Below are positions 42,338 through 51,540 of a DNA stretch of 51,540 nucleotides, one piece after another. Source of the stretch: Lachnospiraceae bacterium (GTDB taxonomy: Bacteria; Bacillota; Clostridia; Lachnospirales; Lachnospiraceae). The stretch spans positions 1-51,540 of the forward strand of contig JAUNGG010000028.1 in NCBI GenBank assembly GCA_030524635.1, in the 5' to 3' direction. The stretch's first letter is position 1, and the number at the start of each line of letters is the position of its first letter. The position numbers were made by a program, and so were the translations under genes. The notes under the pieces are model-generated. The model worked only from the letters and a program-made list of their open reading frames with translations. It was not told the origin of the DNA and did no database searches.

Positions 42338-42366
42338 ATTATACGACTTTGTCAATAAAATGTCAA
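42338..42366 (-). promoter_or_regulatory. adhE: Consensus sigma-A promoter of adhE
   Basis: Minus strand TTGACA (42361-42366), 17-bp spacer, TATAAT (42338-42343), a perfect match. A second TTGACA lies inside the spacer but is too close to the -10 box. The adhE start at 42267 follows a GGAGG site. Confidence 0.88.
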
Positions 42367-42751
42367 TCTAAATATTAGGATTTTAAGCCAACAAACATGT
42401 AGAAAAACGCAGCAGAAAACGCTAAAAATTATACATTGTTACTAAGAGAAAAAACAGCTGAGAATATATTTGTCTTGCCCGTCCTTGTTGTTGGTACAAA
42501 GATGTTCGCTTTCATCGGCGGGCAGTCTGCCAATACAGGATTGCTTATCTCTATTGTACTGGCTCCTACATTTTTAATCAACATCTTTCTTGCCTTTTTT
42601 CCTGCTCCATAAGGCATACTGTTCTGTTGATGTATTTCTTCCTCGGCTATACTAATACGGAAATCGAGAATTGCTATTGTTGTCCTCAGTGGACAAGGGC
42701 GCATGTTCCCTTGTTCACTGAGAATATCTTTACATATGAAAAAATAAAAAG
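42367..42751. other. Intergenic region upstream of adhE with a large inverted repeat
   Basis: 385 bp with no convincing gene. A minus-strand frame at 42429-42704 could encode 91 residues, but has no good ribosome site and a plus-strand frame over the same stretch is equally open, so I do not call it. An inverted repeat is at 42685-42722. Confidence 0.55.
42685..42722 (-). repeat. Inverted repeat with 15-nt arms after mfd
   Basis: CTCAGTGNACAAGGG and CCCTTGTNCACTGAG flank an 8-nt loop with one central mismatch; it lies 29 bp past the mfd stop. No U-tract follows on either strand. A 3'-end hairpin of the mfd transcript or one remnant of a mobile element are the options. Confidence 0.6.
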
Positions 42752-45700
42752 TCAGACAACGTAAGGCTGCAGTTCCTTTAATACATTCCGCACCTGGTCG
42801 ATCACCGGCTGACAGGTCAGATTCTTTTTCCGGTCCAGGTAGGTCAGCACCGGGGCATCTCCCATGGTAAGGGTGATGCTTCCCTGATATAATTCCACCA
42901 CCCGGGAGATCCCTTCCGGATTCAGCTTCGCCTTGGGGAACATGGTCAGCCGGAATTCCCGCCGGTTGATCATCACTTCCGTCACATAGACCTGATGAGC
43001 CATGGCCTTGATGCTGGCGATGGTCAGAAGATTGGTCACCGCCTTGGGGATATCTCCGAACCGGTCCATCAGCTCATCCTTCATATCCAGCTCCTCCTCC
43101 TCATTTTCGATGGCGGAGATCCGCTTATAGATATCCAGCTTCTGATATTCATTCTTAATGTAATCCGATGGAATGTAGGCATCGATGTCACATTCTACCG
43201 CGGTTTCAAAATCCGGCGCTTCCTCCCTGGAGTTCTGTCCCTTTAATGCCAGCACCGCCTGGTTCAGCAGCTTGCAGTACAGATCGTAGCCAACTGCATC
43301 CATATGCCCGTGCTGCTCCGCTCCCAGCACATTGCCTGCGCCCCGGATCTCCAGATCCCGCATGGCGATCTTAATGCCGGAGCCAAGCTCCGTAAACTCC
43401 CGGATGGCCTGCAGCCGCTTCTCCGCCTCCTCCCGCAGCACCTTATCCCGCCTGTACATCAGGAATGCATAGGAGGTGCGGCTGGAACGCCCCACACGAC
43501 CCCGGAGCTGATAAAGCTGGGACAGGCCCATCTTATCCGCATCGTGGATGATCATGGTGTTGGCATTGGGGATATCCAGGCCGGTTTCAATGATGGTTGT
43601 GGAAACCAGCACGTCAATGTCGCCGTTGACGAAATCGCTCATGATCCGCTCCAGCTCCCGCTCGCTCATCTGCCCGTGGGCAAAGGTCACGGTGGCCTCC
43701 GGAACCAGCGCCTGGATGCGGCCGGCCAGCTCATCGATATCATTGACCCGGTTGTACACGTAATAGACCTGGCCGTTTCGTGCCAGCTCCCGGTGGATCG
43801 CTTCACGGACCATCTCCTCATTATACTCCATCACATAGGTTTGAATGGGCAGCCGGTCCACCGGCGGCTCCTCCAGCACGCTCATATCCCGAATCCCTAC
43901 CAGGCTCATGTGCAGGGTCCGGGGAATCGGGGTGGCCGTCAAGGTCAGCACATCCACATTTTCCTTCATCTTCTTGATCTTTTCCTTGTGGGTAACGCCG
44001 AAACGCTGCTCTTCATCAATAATTAAAAGTCCCAGATCCTTAAACTGCACGTCCTTGGACAGGACCCGGTGGGTACCGATGACCACATCCACCAGACCAC
44101 GCTTTACATCCTCCAGCGTCTTTTTCTGCTGGGCCGGGGTGCGGAAACGGCTAAGCAGATCCACCCGCACCGGGAAATCCTTCATTCGCTGAACAAAGGT
44201 ATTATAATGCTGCTGGGCCAGGATGGTGGTGGGCACCAGATATACCACCTGCTTGCTTTCCTGCACCGCCTTAAAGGCCGCCCGCAGCGCGATCTCCGTC
44301 TTTCCGTAACCCACATCGCCGCAGACCAGTCGGTCCATGATCCTCCGGCTCTCCATATCCGCCTTGGTGGCCTCGATGGCATCCAGCTGGTCGTCTGTTT
44401 CCTCATACGGAAACAGCTCCTCAAATTCCCGCTGCCAGACGGTATCCGGGCCGTACTGGAAGCCGCTGGTGGACTGGCGGGCGGCGTAAAGCTCCACCAG
44501 ATCCTTTGCGATCTGCTGGACCGCTCCCTTTACCTTGGTCTTGGTCTTCTTCCATTCCGTTCCCCCCAGCTTGTTCAGCTTGGGACGCTTGGCCTCCGAG
44601 CCGGCATATTTCTGGATCCGGTCCAGCCGGGTGGCCGGAATGTATAAGTTACCGCCGTCGCCGTACTCCACCTTAATATAATCCTTGGTCACCCGGTCCC
44701 GCTCTATCTTTTCAATTCCCCGGTAAATGCCCAGGCCGTGATCCTCGTGCACCACATAATCACCGATGGCCAGCTCAGAAAAGCTGGCGATCTTTTTCCC
44801 CTGGTAAGGCGATTTCTTCTTTTTCCGCTTCTTTTTCTCCGTGCCGAACATGTCGCCCTCGGTGATCACCACGAATTTCAGCAGGGGATATTCAAAGCCC
44901 CTGTGAAGATTTCCGTAGGTCACCAGGATCTCTCCAGGCTTTACTGCCGGCTCCTGGGACCGCTCTGCAGGGCCGCCCTCGTCCTGGCCCTCCGTCTCTG
45001 CTTCTGCGCTGCCATCCGGGCAGTATGCCCGCAGCTCATAATCCCGCAGATCGCTGGCCAAGCGGCTTGCCCTGGTTCTGGAAGCCGAGAGAAGTACCAC
45101 CCGGTAGCCTTCCCGCTTCCATCTGGTCAGATCCTTAATCAGGATATCAAAGCTGTTCTGGTAGGAATTTACATTTTTTACGGTAAATGCAAATTTTTCT
45201 TTCACAGTAAGCCCTGCCAGCCGCTGATCCAGTCCTGTCAGATAGAGAGTCCGCTCCGTCTGAGCCAATGCCAGAACCTGCTTCACCGGATACAGAAGCT
45301 CTGTCTGACCGCCTAACAGATAGCCTTTTTCCAGCCGATGGCTCATGCTTTCCCGGAATTCTGTTTCTACTGCATCTCCCTTTTCCTGAAGTCTGGTAGG
45401 CTCATCCAGAAGGATCAGCGTCCGCTCTCTGGAAAAATACTGGGTAAAGGATACGGTATCCTTACAGAAATAGTTGATATAGCCATCCAGATTTCCCAGC
45501 TTCCAGCCCTCTTCCAGGCTGTCTGCAAAATCCTGAATAACCGTAACGATCCGGTGCCCCTCCTCGATCTGCTTATTTTTCCGGAAGATCTCCTGGCTTT
45601 CCCTGGCCTCCTTCTTAAGCCGGGCAATGCCTTCCTCCAGCTGCTCCTTGCTTAAGACCACCTCCTGGGCGGGATAGATCCGCACCTCCTTCAGCTGCTC

Positions 45701-46327
45701 CACAGAACGCTGGCTCTCCAGATCAAAGCTTCGGATAGAATCTACTTCATCATCCCACAGCTCGATCCGCACCGGGAATTCCTCAGTAAGAGGAAAGATA
45801 TCAATGATTCCGCCCCGGATGGAGAATTGCCCCATCCCGTCCACCTGGTTCATCCGCTCGTAGCCCAGCGCCACCAACTCTGTTTTCAGCCGGTCCAGAT
45901 CAAGCTGCTGTCCGGCCTCCACCCAGATCACATGAGAGGCGATCTGCTCCAGCGGAAGCAGATGATCCATCAGACCGTCCATGGTAGTCACGATGACACC
46001 CTCCTGCTCCTCCAGAAGCGCCTTCAGCACCTGGATCCGCTGCCGGGTCATCATATTCCCATGGATATCCGCAGCATAAAAAAGCAGGTCCTTCGCCGGA
46101 TACAGCCACACCTGTTTGGTAAAATTCCGATAATCGTCGTAAATCTCCTTCGCCCTGGTTTCATCATAGGTCACCACCAGCTTCCAGGGATACTCCAGCC
46201 CCAGCTCGTACATCAGATGCACCTTCTGGGAATCCAGGACTCCCGTGGCCTGGACTGGTCCCTTCTTCCCCCTAAGGGCCTGGACTAAATCTTCATATTC
46301 CTTCAGCTCCAACAAAGGATTCTGCAT
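42752..46327 (-). CDS. mfd: Transcription-repair coupling factor Mfd
   Basis: I start at ATG 46327 ([18 protein letters not shown]), after AGAAAGGG; upstream residues are basic and unlike Mfd N-termini. 1191 residues, the normal size. N-terminal UvrB-like damage-sensing modules lead to a CarD-like RNA polymerase-interacting domain ([16 protein letters not shown]), then the RecG-like translocase with Walker [30 protein letters not shown] and [14 protein letters not shown], and a C-terminal regulatory domain. It removes stalled RNA polymerase and recruits UvrA. Position after pth is the common Firmicutes order. Confidence 0.97.
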   Translation of the reverse strand: MQNPLLELKEYEDLVQALRGKKGPVQATGVLDSQKVHLMYELGLEYPWKLVVTYDETRAKEIYDDYRNFTKQVWLYPAKDLLFYAADIHGNMMTRQRIQVLKALLEEQEGVIVTTMDGLMDHLLPLEQIASHVIWVEAGQQLDLDRLKTELVALGYERMNQVDGMGQFSIRGGIIDIFPLTEEFPVRIELWDDEVDSIRSFDLESQRSVEQLKEVRIYPAQEVVLSKEQLEEGIARLKKEARESQEIFRKNKQIEEGHRIVTVIQDFADSLEEGWKLGNLDGYINYFCKDTVSFTQYFSRERTLILLDEPTRLQEKGDAVETEFRESMSHRLEKGYLLGGQTELLYPVKQVLALAQTERTLYLTGLDQRLAGLTVKEKFAFTVKNVNSYQNSFDILIKDLTRWKREGYRVVLLSASRTRASRLASDLRDYELRAYCPDGSAEAETEGQDEGGPAERSQEPAVKPGEILVTYGNLHRGFEYPLLKFVVITEGDMFGTEKKKRKKKKSPYQGKKIASFSELAIGDYVVHEDHGLGIYRGIEKIERDRVTKDYIKVEYGDGGNLYIPATRLDRIQKYAGSEAKRPKLNKLGGTEWKKTKTKVKGAVQQIAKDLVELYAARQSTSGFQYGPDTVWQREFEELFPYEETDDQLDAIEATKADMESRRIMDRLVCGDVGYGKTEIALRAAFKAVQESKQVVYLVPTTILAQQHYNTFVQRMKDFPVRVDLLSRFRTPAQQKKTLEDVKRGLVDVVIGTHRVLSKDVQFKDLGLLIIDEEQRFGVTHKEKIKKMKENVDVLTLTATPIPRTLHMSLVGIRDMSVLEEPPVDRLPIQTYVMEYNEEMVREAIHRELARNGQVYYVYNRVNDIDELAGRIQALVPEATVTFAHGQMSERELERIMSDFVNGDIDVLVSTTIIETGLDIPNANTMIIHDADKMGLSQLYQLRGRVGRSSRTSYAFLMYRRDKVLREEAEKRLQAIREFTELGSGIKIAMRDLEIRGAGNVLGAEQHGHMDAVGYDLYCKLLNQAVLALKGQNSREEAPDFETAVECDIDAYIPSDYIKNEYQKLDIYKRISAIENEEEELDMKDELMDRFGDIPKAVTNLLTIASIKAMAHQVYVTEVMINRREFRLTMFPKAKLNPEGISRVVELYQGSITLTMGDAPVLTYLDRKKNLTCQPVIDQVRNVLKELQPYVV

Positions 46328-46371
46328 ATTTCTACCCTTTCTGTAACTATTCCGTACCTTCACAGTTACCA

Positions 46372-46413
46372 GCAAAAATCCATGAAAATTGCCTTCGGCA
46401 ATGGGATTTTTGC
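46372..46413 (-). other. Nested hairpin between pth and mfd
   Basis: Outer arms GCAAAAATCC/GGATTTTTGC enclose an inner ATTGCC-GAA-GGCAAT stem. On the minus strand the inner hairpin is followed by TTTTC, so a weak terminator or mRNA-processing site between the pth and mfd messages is possible. Confidence 0.45.
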
Positions 46414-46459
46414 CTGTTATTCCACGTTATGATACGGTCAGCGCAGCAAGTGCGCAGAC

Positions 46460-47041
46460 CTACTGAATCGCCACTCCTTTCTTCCCATTATACCGGTTCA
46501 TGGCTGCAGCCGCCCCTTCCAGAATCATCATCTCCACCGCATCAGCGGCATCCCGGAAGGCATCCTCCATCAAGGTTCGGTCTGTCTGGGAAAACCGGCT
46601 CAGCACATAGTCCGCCAGATCCATCCGGTCCGGCTTCGCTCCTACTCCTACCTTCACCCTTGGGAAATCCTGACAGCCTAAATGGGCAATGATATTCTTA
46701 ATTCCATTGTGGCCGCCTGCACTTCCCTTGGTACGGATCCGAAGCTGCCCCGGCTCCAGACTGATATCATCATATATAATAATAATATGCTCTGGATCGA
46801 TCTTATAGAAATCCGCAGCGTCCCGAACGCTCTCGCCGCTTAAATTCATAAAGGTCTGGGGTTTTAACAGCAGCACCTTCTCCGGTCCGATCATGCCCTT
46901 TCCACACAAAGCCTTGTGCTTTTTGTCTGTTATGCTGACTCCCAGCTTATCAGCCAGGATATCAATCGTATCAAATCCTACGTTGTGGCGGGTCTTTTCA
47001 TACTCCTTTGTTGGGTTTCCTAATCCTGCTATTAAATACAT
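46460..47041 (-). CDS. pth: Peptidyl-tRNA hydrolase
   Basis: 193 residues, the standard size. MYLIAGLGNPTKEYEKTRHNVGFD carries the catalytic Asn10 and His20, PQTFMNLSG the substrate-binding Asn and IYDDISLEPGQLRIRTKGSAGGHNGIKNI the active-site Asp and conserved GGHNG. It releases peptides from peptidyl-tRNA dropped by ribosomes. It precedes mfd, as in Bacillus and many Clostridia. Confidence 0.97.
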   Translation of the reverse strand: MYLIAGLGNPTKEYEKTRHNVGFDTIDILADKLGVSITDKKHKALCGKGMIGPEKVLLLKPQTFMNLSGESVRDAADFYKIDPEHIIIIYDDISLEPGQLRIRTKGSAGGHNGIKNIIAHLGCQDFPRVKVGVGAKPDRMDLADYVLSRFSQTDRTLMEDAFRDAADAVEMMILEGAAAAMNRYNGKKGVAIQ

Positions 47042-47152
47042 ATGGGTTCCTTCCTAATCCTTTTTGAATCGTTTTATGGTTCCGTTTTGTTTTACACAAT
47101 TTATGTCTGATCTGTCATGATGCTTGGGGATAAAAGTGTTTTGCCCCCTATA

Positions 47153-47196
47153 ACAGCACAACAGCCCGGCATTTTAATATGCCGGGTCATGCTGTG
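47153..47196 (-). terminator. Probable terminator after the caspase-like lipoprotein gene
   Basis: CCCGGCAT-ATTAAA-ATGCCGGG (47165-47186) forms a strong stem, extended by CAGCA/TGCTG outer arms. It lies about 60 bp past the stop at 47250. The following minus-strand sequence is only moderately T-rich, so termination may be partial. The rest of 47042-47249 holds no gene. Confidence 0.55.
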
Positions 47197-47249
47197 GATT
47201 TGCGTGGGTTTTATTATATACAAATCTGTGAGAAAAATCAAATAAATTC

Positions 47250-49769
47250 TTAATAGGAAAACAGCAGCTCTGCCTGACTGCTTCCCAATCGCAGGCAGTA
47301 ACGCTCACTTTTATTTCTGAAATAGCCTGGACGCCAGCCCATATCCCGGTTTCGGTCGCGGGTGCTGGTCTCCACAGTATAGTATACATACGGGCCTGCG
47401 ATCTCCAGATCGCGGATCAGGGCAACCTGGGCTTCTTCACCGGTAATATCCGTGCAGCCGTAGCCAGAAAGCAGGCTGGCTGGAATTACGGTGGTGTAGG
47501 AAGCCTGATTTTTATTGATCATACATACAGCGCCGTCCAGATAGACGAAGGAGCCAGGACGGCTGAGGCGGAAGGAGGAGCCAGACACCTGGCCGGTGCT
47601 CATGTCCTTTACCTTGCAGCCGTCATAAGCATAATCATCCCAGAAGCCGATATAGGAGCCTGTTTCTTCATCGTTATAATAGAGCCGGACCGTGCCGTCC
47701 TGCTGCTCTGCTAAAAATTCCTCCGCAGTAATGGAATCGACACAGGTGCTGCGCCCCACAGGGTTTCCATTTTCATCCAATTGGACACAATTGATGCCAC
47801 CATCCTGGAAAAATCCGCCGGTTCCAGCATAAAATCCATAGGAATAATAAATCTGATTCCCCAGATGGCTCACCTGGGTCACGGTCACAGCGTCCGCCCA
47901 GGCTTCCAGCAGCTCCTGGGACAGGGTAAACCGGTCAAGCTCCTGTACCGTCCCCATGCTTCCCAGCTGATACCGGTATAGAGCCAGCTCCTTGCTGCTT
48001 CCGTCTGATGCTGAAAAATATACGAAATTGTCCTCCGTTCCTCCATAAACATAATTTCTGCCGTCTGAAATCAGGCTGCTGATGCTTCCGTCAGCGCCGG
48101 AAATGGCCTGCACGCCGCTTTGATAGCCTCCTGTACCGACCACCAGACCGGAACCGGGATCTGCTCCCCATATGGTGAAATAATCGTAATCTCTCCGGTC
48201 GCTTCCATCCAGCTTAACAGAAAAAGCGGAGCCGTCCCCTGCCTTCAGGTACATCCTTTCGCCGGCAATATAAATATCCCCGTTTCCGTCTGCGGTAAAC
48301 AGCACCTCCTCACTGCCATCCGGATGGCGGCAGATCATCTGATTTCCTGGATTTTCCTTTGACGGAAAATAAGCAAACAGGCCATCTGGCTGTACACTGT
48401 CCGCTGTATATTTCCAGTAGTAATCATTCCCCTGATACCGCACGACGGTACTGCCGTTATTATCGATCTCTAGGGACCGCAGACGGAATTCCTCAACGGT
48501 CCTTGACTGCATCAGAGCCTTCTGGTCCACCGCTCCCAGATTGTCCGTGCGCCGCACAGAAGCTCTGCTAAGTCCCATGCGGGCAGGGCTTTCTGACGGC
48601 TCCTCCACACGTTCATACAAAAGAAAACGTGTGGTGTAAATATCCATCTCACCCTTATCCTCCCTGGCCTTTAAAAGCGCTTCCAAAATGGATATGGTCT
48701 CTCCCGGCGATTTCGGATCCTCTGTGCACAGATATTCTGCTGTCGCCTTCATCATGTTATCGGAATAAACATTTAAAATGAGATCGCTGGCCCCCACATA
48801 GGCCTGAAATCCCTTATTAAGAAATGCCCTGGCTAGCTGACCTTCATCTGCCGCGGAAAAGCAGGAGCCGCAGAAAAACAAACCGCCGTCAGAAGCCTTA
48901 GACATATATTTCTCTACAAATTCCGGTGTGATCCAGTAATTCGAATCCCCTGCCAGCAAGATTCCTTCCCCGATATCCTCGCTGAATTCCTGGCTGGTTT
49001 CTGCATTTATGGTCTCTGCCAGCGCCAGGACGCTTTTCCCGTCTGACTTACAGCCATGTCCACGCCAATAAATCAGGCGGCAGTTATCCTTCGACACATC
49101 CGCCAGCATATCCCGAACATTCCGAACCGATACCTCCTGATCATCCAGATGAGACCAGTCCTTACATTCCTCCATCATCTCCAGGGTGTATTCGCCGTAA
49201 TCCTTAACCGACTTTCCCCCATTATACACTACGGCCACCGGAACCGTCTCGTCAAAGCCTACTGCATTCACAGTCGATACGGAGTAGGAACCGCTGTAGG
49301 TATCCTTGACATGAGGCGCAAAAAAGATCCTGGCTCCTGTGTCCAAAACCATGGTCACGCTGTTGGCATCCTCATCACGGATACAGCTTTGGATCTTTCC
49401 ATCCTCCTCCAGCTTGCATCCATACTGATAGATCTCCTCCGCGGCCTGGGCAGCCTCCTCCTCTGTCACAGAACCATCCTCTGCCTCATAATCCGCCATG
49501 ATCTCATCCACAGCCCTGGTAAGCTTCTGGTAGCCTGCCAGAACCTCCACCTCATCATCCGATCCCAGCACAGCTCCTGCTGCCCCGCCTTCCTTCGATA
49601 AGATCCTCTGCCAGCCATCAGCTACCTTCCCCAGCCAGTCCTCCGCCGCATCGGTCAGCCTTCCCACCAGATCCGTTTCCTGCCCCTTGCCGGCCCCTGA
49701 ACAGCCGGTGACGCTGCACAAGGCTATGCTGACAGCCGCTGCTAACAAATATCTTCTTTTTCTTCTCAT
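47250..49769 (-). CDS. Lipoprotein with clan CD (caspase-fold) peptidase domain and probable beta-propeller
   Basis: 839 residues. The signal peptide ends in a lipobox (CSVTGC, Cys23), so the protein is tethered outside. After a helical spacer, residues about 150-350 have the caspase-fold dyad: IYWRGHGC (His238) and LFFCGSCFS (most likely Cys303), each after a hydrophobic strand, as in gingipain- and CHAT-like peptidases. VPVAVVYNGG supplies the first core strand. The C-terminal 400 residues repeat short beta-strand units (GDIYIAGERMYLKAGDG, NFVYFSASDGSSKELALYRY) like a DUF5050-type propeller. It probably cleaves protein or peptide targets at the cell surface; the propeller may bind them. It is monocistronic. 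No inhibitor or substrate gene is adjacent. Confidence 0.8.
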   Translation of the reverse strand: MRRKRRYLLAAAVSIALCSVTGCSGAGKGQETDLVGRLTDAAEDWLGKVADGWQRILSKEGGAAGAVLGSDDEVEVLAGYQKLTRAVDEIMADYEAEDGSVTEEEAAQAAEEIYQYGCKLEEDGKIQSCIRDEDANSVTMVLDTGARIFFAPHVKDTYSGSYSVSTVNAVGFDETVPVAVVYNGGKSVKDYGEYTLEMMEECKDWSHLDDQEVSVRNVRDMLADVSKDNCRLIYWRGHGCKSDGKSVLALAETINAETSQEFSEDIGEGILLAGDSNYWITPEFVEKYMSKASDGGLFFCGSCFSAADEGQLARAFLNKGFQAYVGASDLILNVYSDNMMKATAEYLCTEDPKSPGETISILEALLKAREDKGEMDIYTTRFLLYERVEEPSESPARMGLSRASVRRTDNLGAVDQKALMQSRTVEEFRLRSLEIDNNGSTVVRYQGNDYYWKYTADSVQPDGLFAYFPSKENPGNQMICRHPDGSEEVLFTADGNGDIYIAGERMYLKAGDGSAFSVKLDGSDRRDYDYFTIWGADPGSGLVVGTGGYQSGVQAISGADGSISSLISDGRNYVYGGTEDNFVYFSASDGSSKELALYRYQLGSMGTVQELDRFTLSQELLEAWADAVTVTQVSHLGNQIYYSYGFYAGTGGFFQDGGINCVQLDENGNPVGRSTCVDSITAEEFLAEQQDGTVRLYYNDEETGSYIGFWDDYAYDGCKVKDMSTGQVSGSSFRLSRPGSFVYLDGAVCMINKNQASYTTVIPASLLSGYGCTDITGEEAQVALIRDLEIAGPYVYYTVETSTRDRNRDMGWRPGYFRNKSERYCLRLGSSQAELLFSY

Positions 49770-49806
49770 ATGGTATCCCCCCTGCTATCACAAATGTGTT
49801 AATTTC

Positions 49807-49835
49807 ATTATAGTAAATTTCAAAAAGGGACACAA
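49807..49835 (-). promoter_or_regulatory. Promoter of the caspase-like lipoprotein gene
   Basis: Minus strand TTGTGT (49830-49835), 17-bp spacer and a perfect TATAAT (49807-49812), 37 bp before the ATG at 49769. The -35 box is weak, so basal expression should be moderate. Confidence 0.65.
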
Positions 49836-49850
49836 GAACTTTCGCGAGCA

Positions 49851-51470
49851 TTACCTGTCATCCACGCTTCTGAACAGTTCCTTAAACTTTTCATTACCTT
49901 TGTAAAACTTGCGCAGCAAATACGCCGGCGTACAGCTCCATGCGTGGCAGTAGCTGTTGACCATAGCACATCCATAAGGGGATTCCTGCTTATTGCAGGG
50001 ATTATATACCTCCCAGAATGTATCTGCACCATCTTTAATCATCCCACCCCAGTAACGCTTCATTTCAGCCAGGGCCTTTTCCTCCTCTTTACACTGAATC
50101 AAAGCATCCACATAATGATGATACATATATGGTGTCACCATAGATATTTCCGGATTCATCTGCTGTGTGTGCAGAATCAATTCTCTGCTCTTCTCTTCAT
50201 TAAAAACCCTCGCCAATATCATCCACACCTGTGTTGCCCAGGATACCTGCCGTTCATTTCCGCTTACAAACATTCCCAGTTCTTCATTCCAGAACGTTTC
50301 GACAGCAGCTTTCTTGAGAATATCCATCTGTTTCTCCAACTGCTGTACTCGTTCATAATCTCCCAGCGCCCTTGCTAAGCGAATTCCATACCGAATCGCA
50401 TAGATTAATACCGCCTGTGCCCCAGCCTGCTTGTTCAGTCCTTCTCCCCAGTCCAGAAAACACCAGAAGGTCTCTCCCTGATCGATCACAATGTGATTCT
50501 CATCCAACATAGTTTCTATACAGATATTAATCTGTCCCACTGCCTGGGGATACAGCTCCTGCAGAGTCTCCTCGTCACCAGATGCTTCATAATAATCCCA
50601 AAGCACCGGGCAGAAAAATAACGCATAATCCATCAGATAAGTATCATCTACCTGCAGATCTGGTTCATGAAAAAAACAGGCACCCATCCGCCCGTCATGA
50701 AAAGTCATACCTGCAAACAGATACAAGCACCTTTTTACCATATCAAAATTTTTAAAGGTAACATAGTTTACCCTGGCCTGCAGCCGAAAATCCCCAAGCC
50801 ATAGCCTGCGGTCACGTTTAGGACCATCCTCAAATACTTTCTGCATACAATCCATTAATGTCTTAATGCTAATCCGATCTATGTCATTAAGCATCTCATC
50901 CTCTGATCCCAGCGGTTCTATGCTGCTCATCTCGACTGCAGAAGCATAATTGCAGATAATATTGCTAAGCTTCAGTGAATACTTCGGCGATGTATCCAGA
51001 ATTTCAATCTGCATATACCGGAAAGCATATCTTCGCGGCAGTTTTTCTGTATACGGCAAAATATCCAAATGCAGCACATCTTCCTGGATCCATGATTTGC
51101 TCAGCCAGCCGTCATAAGCATCGGAATCTTCCATCAGTTCTGCTGGAACCTCCGCAAATTTTAGCCGGATATACGCCGGTGCATCAAAATGACTTCCCAA
51201 TGCTTCTGCCGTAAATGAAACATATCCTACCTGATGATCTCCAAAGTCAAAAACCACCTTATTGCCTTTCCGAAAATGCATGCTGGAAAGTTCCCACATT
51301 TCTGCTGTTTTACGAACAACAGCTTCACCATACTGATCTTCTTCTACAGAAACCATGTATTTTGGTTTTATCGTTCTTCTGTTCAGCACTGGCTCCAAAA
51401 CCGCCGCTTTGTCCAAAAAAGCCTGATTTGTCTTTACCCTAAAATCTTCAATAATGCTAAATGCCGACAT
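49851..51470 (-). CDS. GH78-like alpha-L-rhamnosidase, short form
   Basis: I start at ATG 51470 after AGGAGGAGAGG; a TTG one codon earlier is less likely. 539 residues, much shorter than typical GH78 enzymes (about 900), lacking most of the N-terminal carbohydrate-binding sandwiches. An (alpha/alpha)6 barrel follows from about residue 195. The motif DGPKRDRRLWLGD lines up with the GH78 DCPQREKLGWMGD: both outer Asp residues are kept and the middle Glu is Asp. It lacks a signal peptide, so it acts in the cytosol on imported rhamnosides or related glycosides. Related families with this fold cannot be ruled out. The last 70 bp to the window edge hold its leader. Confidence 0.8.
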   Translation of the reverse strand: MSAFSIIEDFRVKTNQAFLDKAAVLEPVLNRRTIKPKYMVSVEEDQYGEAVVRKTAEMWELSSMHFRKGNKVVFDFGDHQVGYVSFTAEALGSHFDAPAYIRLKFAEVPAELMEDSDAYDGWLSKSWIQEDVLHLDILPYTEKLPRRYAFRYMQIEILDTSPKYSLKLSNIICNYASAVEMSSIEPLGSEDEMLNDIDRISIKTLMDCMQKVFEDGPKRDRRLWLGDFRLQARVNYVTFKNFDMVKRCLYLFAGMTFHDGRMGACFFHEPDLQVDDTYLMDYALFFCPVLWDYYEASGDEETLQELYPQAVGQINICIETMLDENHIVIDQGETFWCFLDWGEGLNKQAGAQAVLIYAIRYGIRLARALGDYERVQQLEKQMDILKKAAVETFWNEELGMFVSGNERQVSWATQVWMILARVFNEEKSRELILHTQQMNPEISMVTPYMYHHYVDALIQCKEEEKALAEMKRYWGGMIKDGADTFWEVYNPCNKQESPYGCAMVNSYCHAWSCTPAYLLRKFYKGNEKFKELFRSVDDR

Positions 51471-51540
51471 CAATCCTCTCCTCCTTTATTTTCCAAAAAG
51501 CGAAATCAATATTTTAACTTCAAACCAATTATTGTTTAAC

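Noticed and set aside
42429..42704. 91-codon minus-strand frame upstream of adhE
   Set aside because: No good ribosome site, no recognisable family, and the plus strand is equally open over the same stretch.
43304..44026. 240-codon plus-strand frame
   Set aside because: Antisense to mfd, which is certain from motifs.

Overview
The window looks like a chromosomal piece of an anaerobic, gut-type Firmicute, most likely a Lachnospiraceae (Clostridium cluster XIVa/Enterocloster-like). The basis is strong AGGAGG ribosome sites, sigma-A promoters, frequent TTG/GTG starts, an AdhE, CUT2 sugar ABC genes and the protein families present; no 16S or species marker is visible. Every confidently called gene lies on the minus strand, so transcription runs from high to low coordinates.

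Region A (1-23771) is a type VII secretion (T7SS) locus. A consensus promoter (23743-23771) starts a run of about 23 genes: DUF3592 membrane protein, FHA-like membrane protein, EssC-type ATPase, LytTR regulator, an unknown protein, YukD/EsaB, a helical protein, five WXG100-like proteins, a VWA-FHA receptor-like protein, a PP2C phosphatase, an LXG-like candidate effector, two DUF4176 proteins, two zinc-ribbon membrane proteins flanking an M15 peptidase, a Ser/Thr kinase-TM-TPR protein, a 45-aa membrane peptide and a TPR/MORN lipoprotein. A last gene, partial at the left edge, has its own perfect promoter and carries tandem DDDNRTIAF repeats. EsaA, EssA and a conventional EssB are not seen; kinase, phosphatase and FHA modules are unusually prominent. 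Two internal promoters carry the same ungapped 35-bp element at the same distance from the -10 box, a good candidate target of the locus LytTR regulator.

Region B (23985-38563) is a catabolic island in two operons, each headed by a near-identical copy of promoter plus deoC. Operon 1 is deoC, OYE-type reductase, CUT2 ABC importer (binding protein, ATPase, two permeases), AraC regulator, second OYE-type reductase, SDR and FAD reductase. Operon 2 is deoC then aldehyde dehydrogenase, closed by a clear terminator. The implied theme is uptake of a small sugar-like or polyol-like molecule, reduction/oxidation by flavoenzymes and SDR, aldol cleavage and oxidation of the aldehyde. The substrate is unknown.

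Region C (38600-51540) holds adhE with a Rex-like operator, an APH-type kinase, the housekeeping genes mfd and pth, a secreted caspase-fold lipoprotein with a probable beta-propeller, and a short GH78-like alpha-L-rhamnosidase at the right edge. No tRNA, rRNA, CRISPR array, insertion sequence or prophage was recognised.
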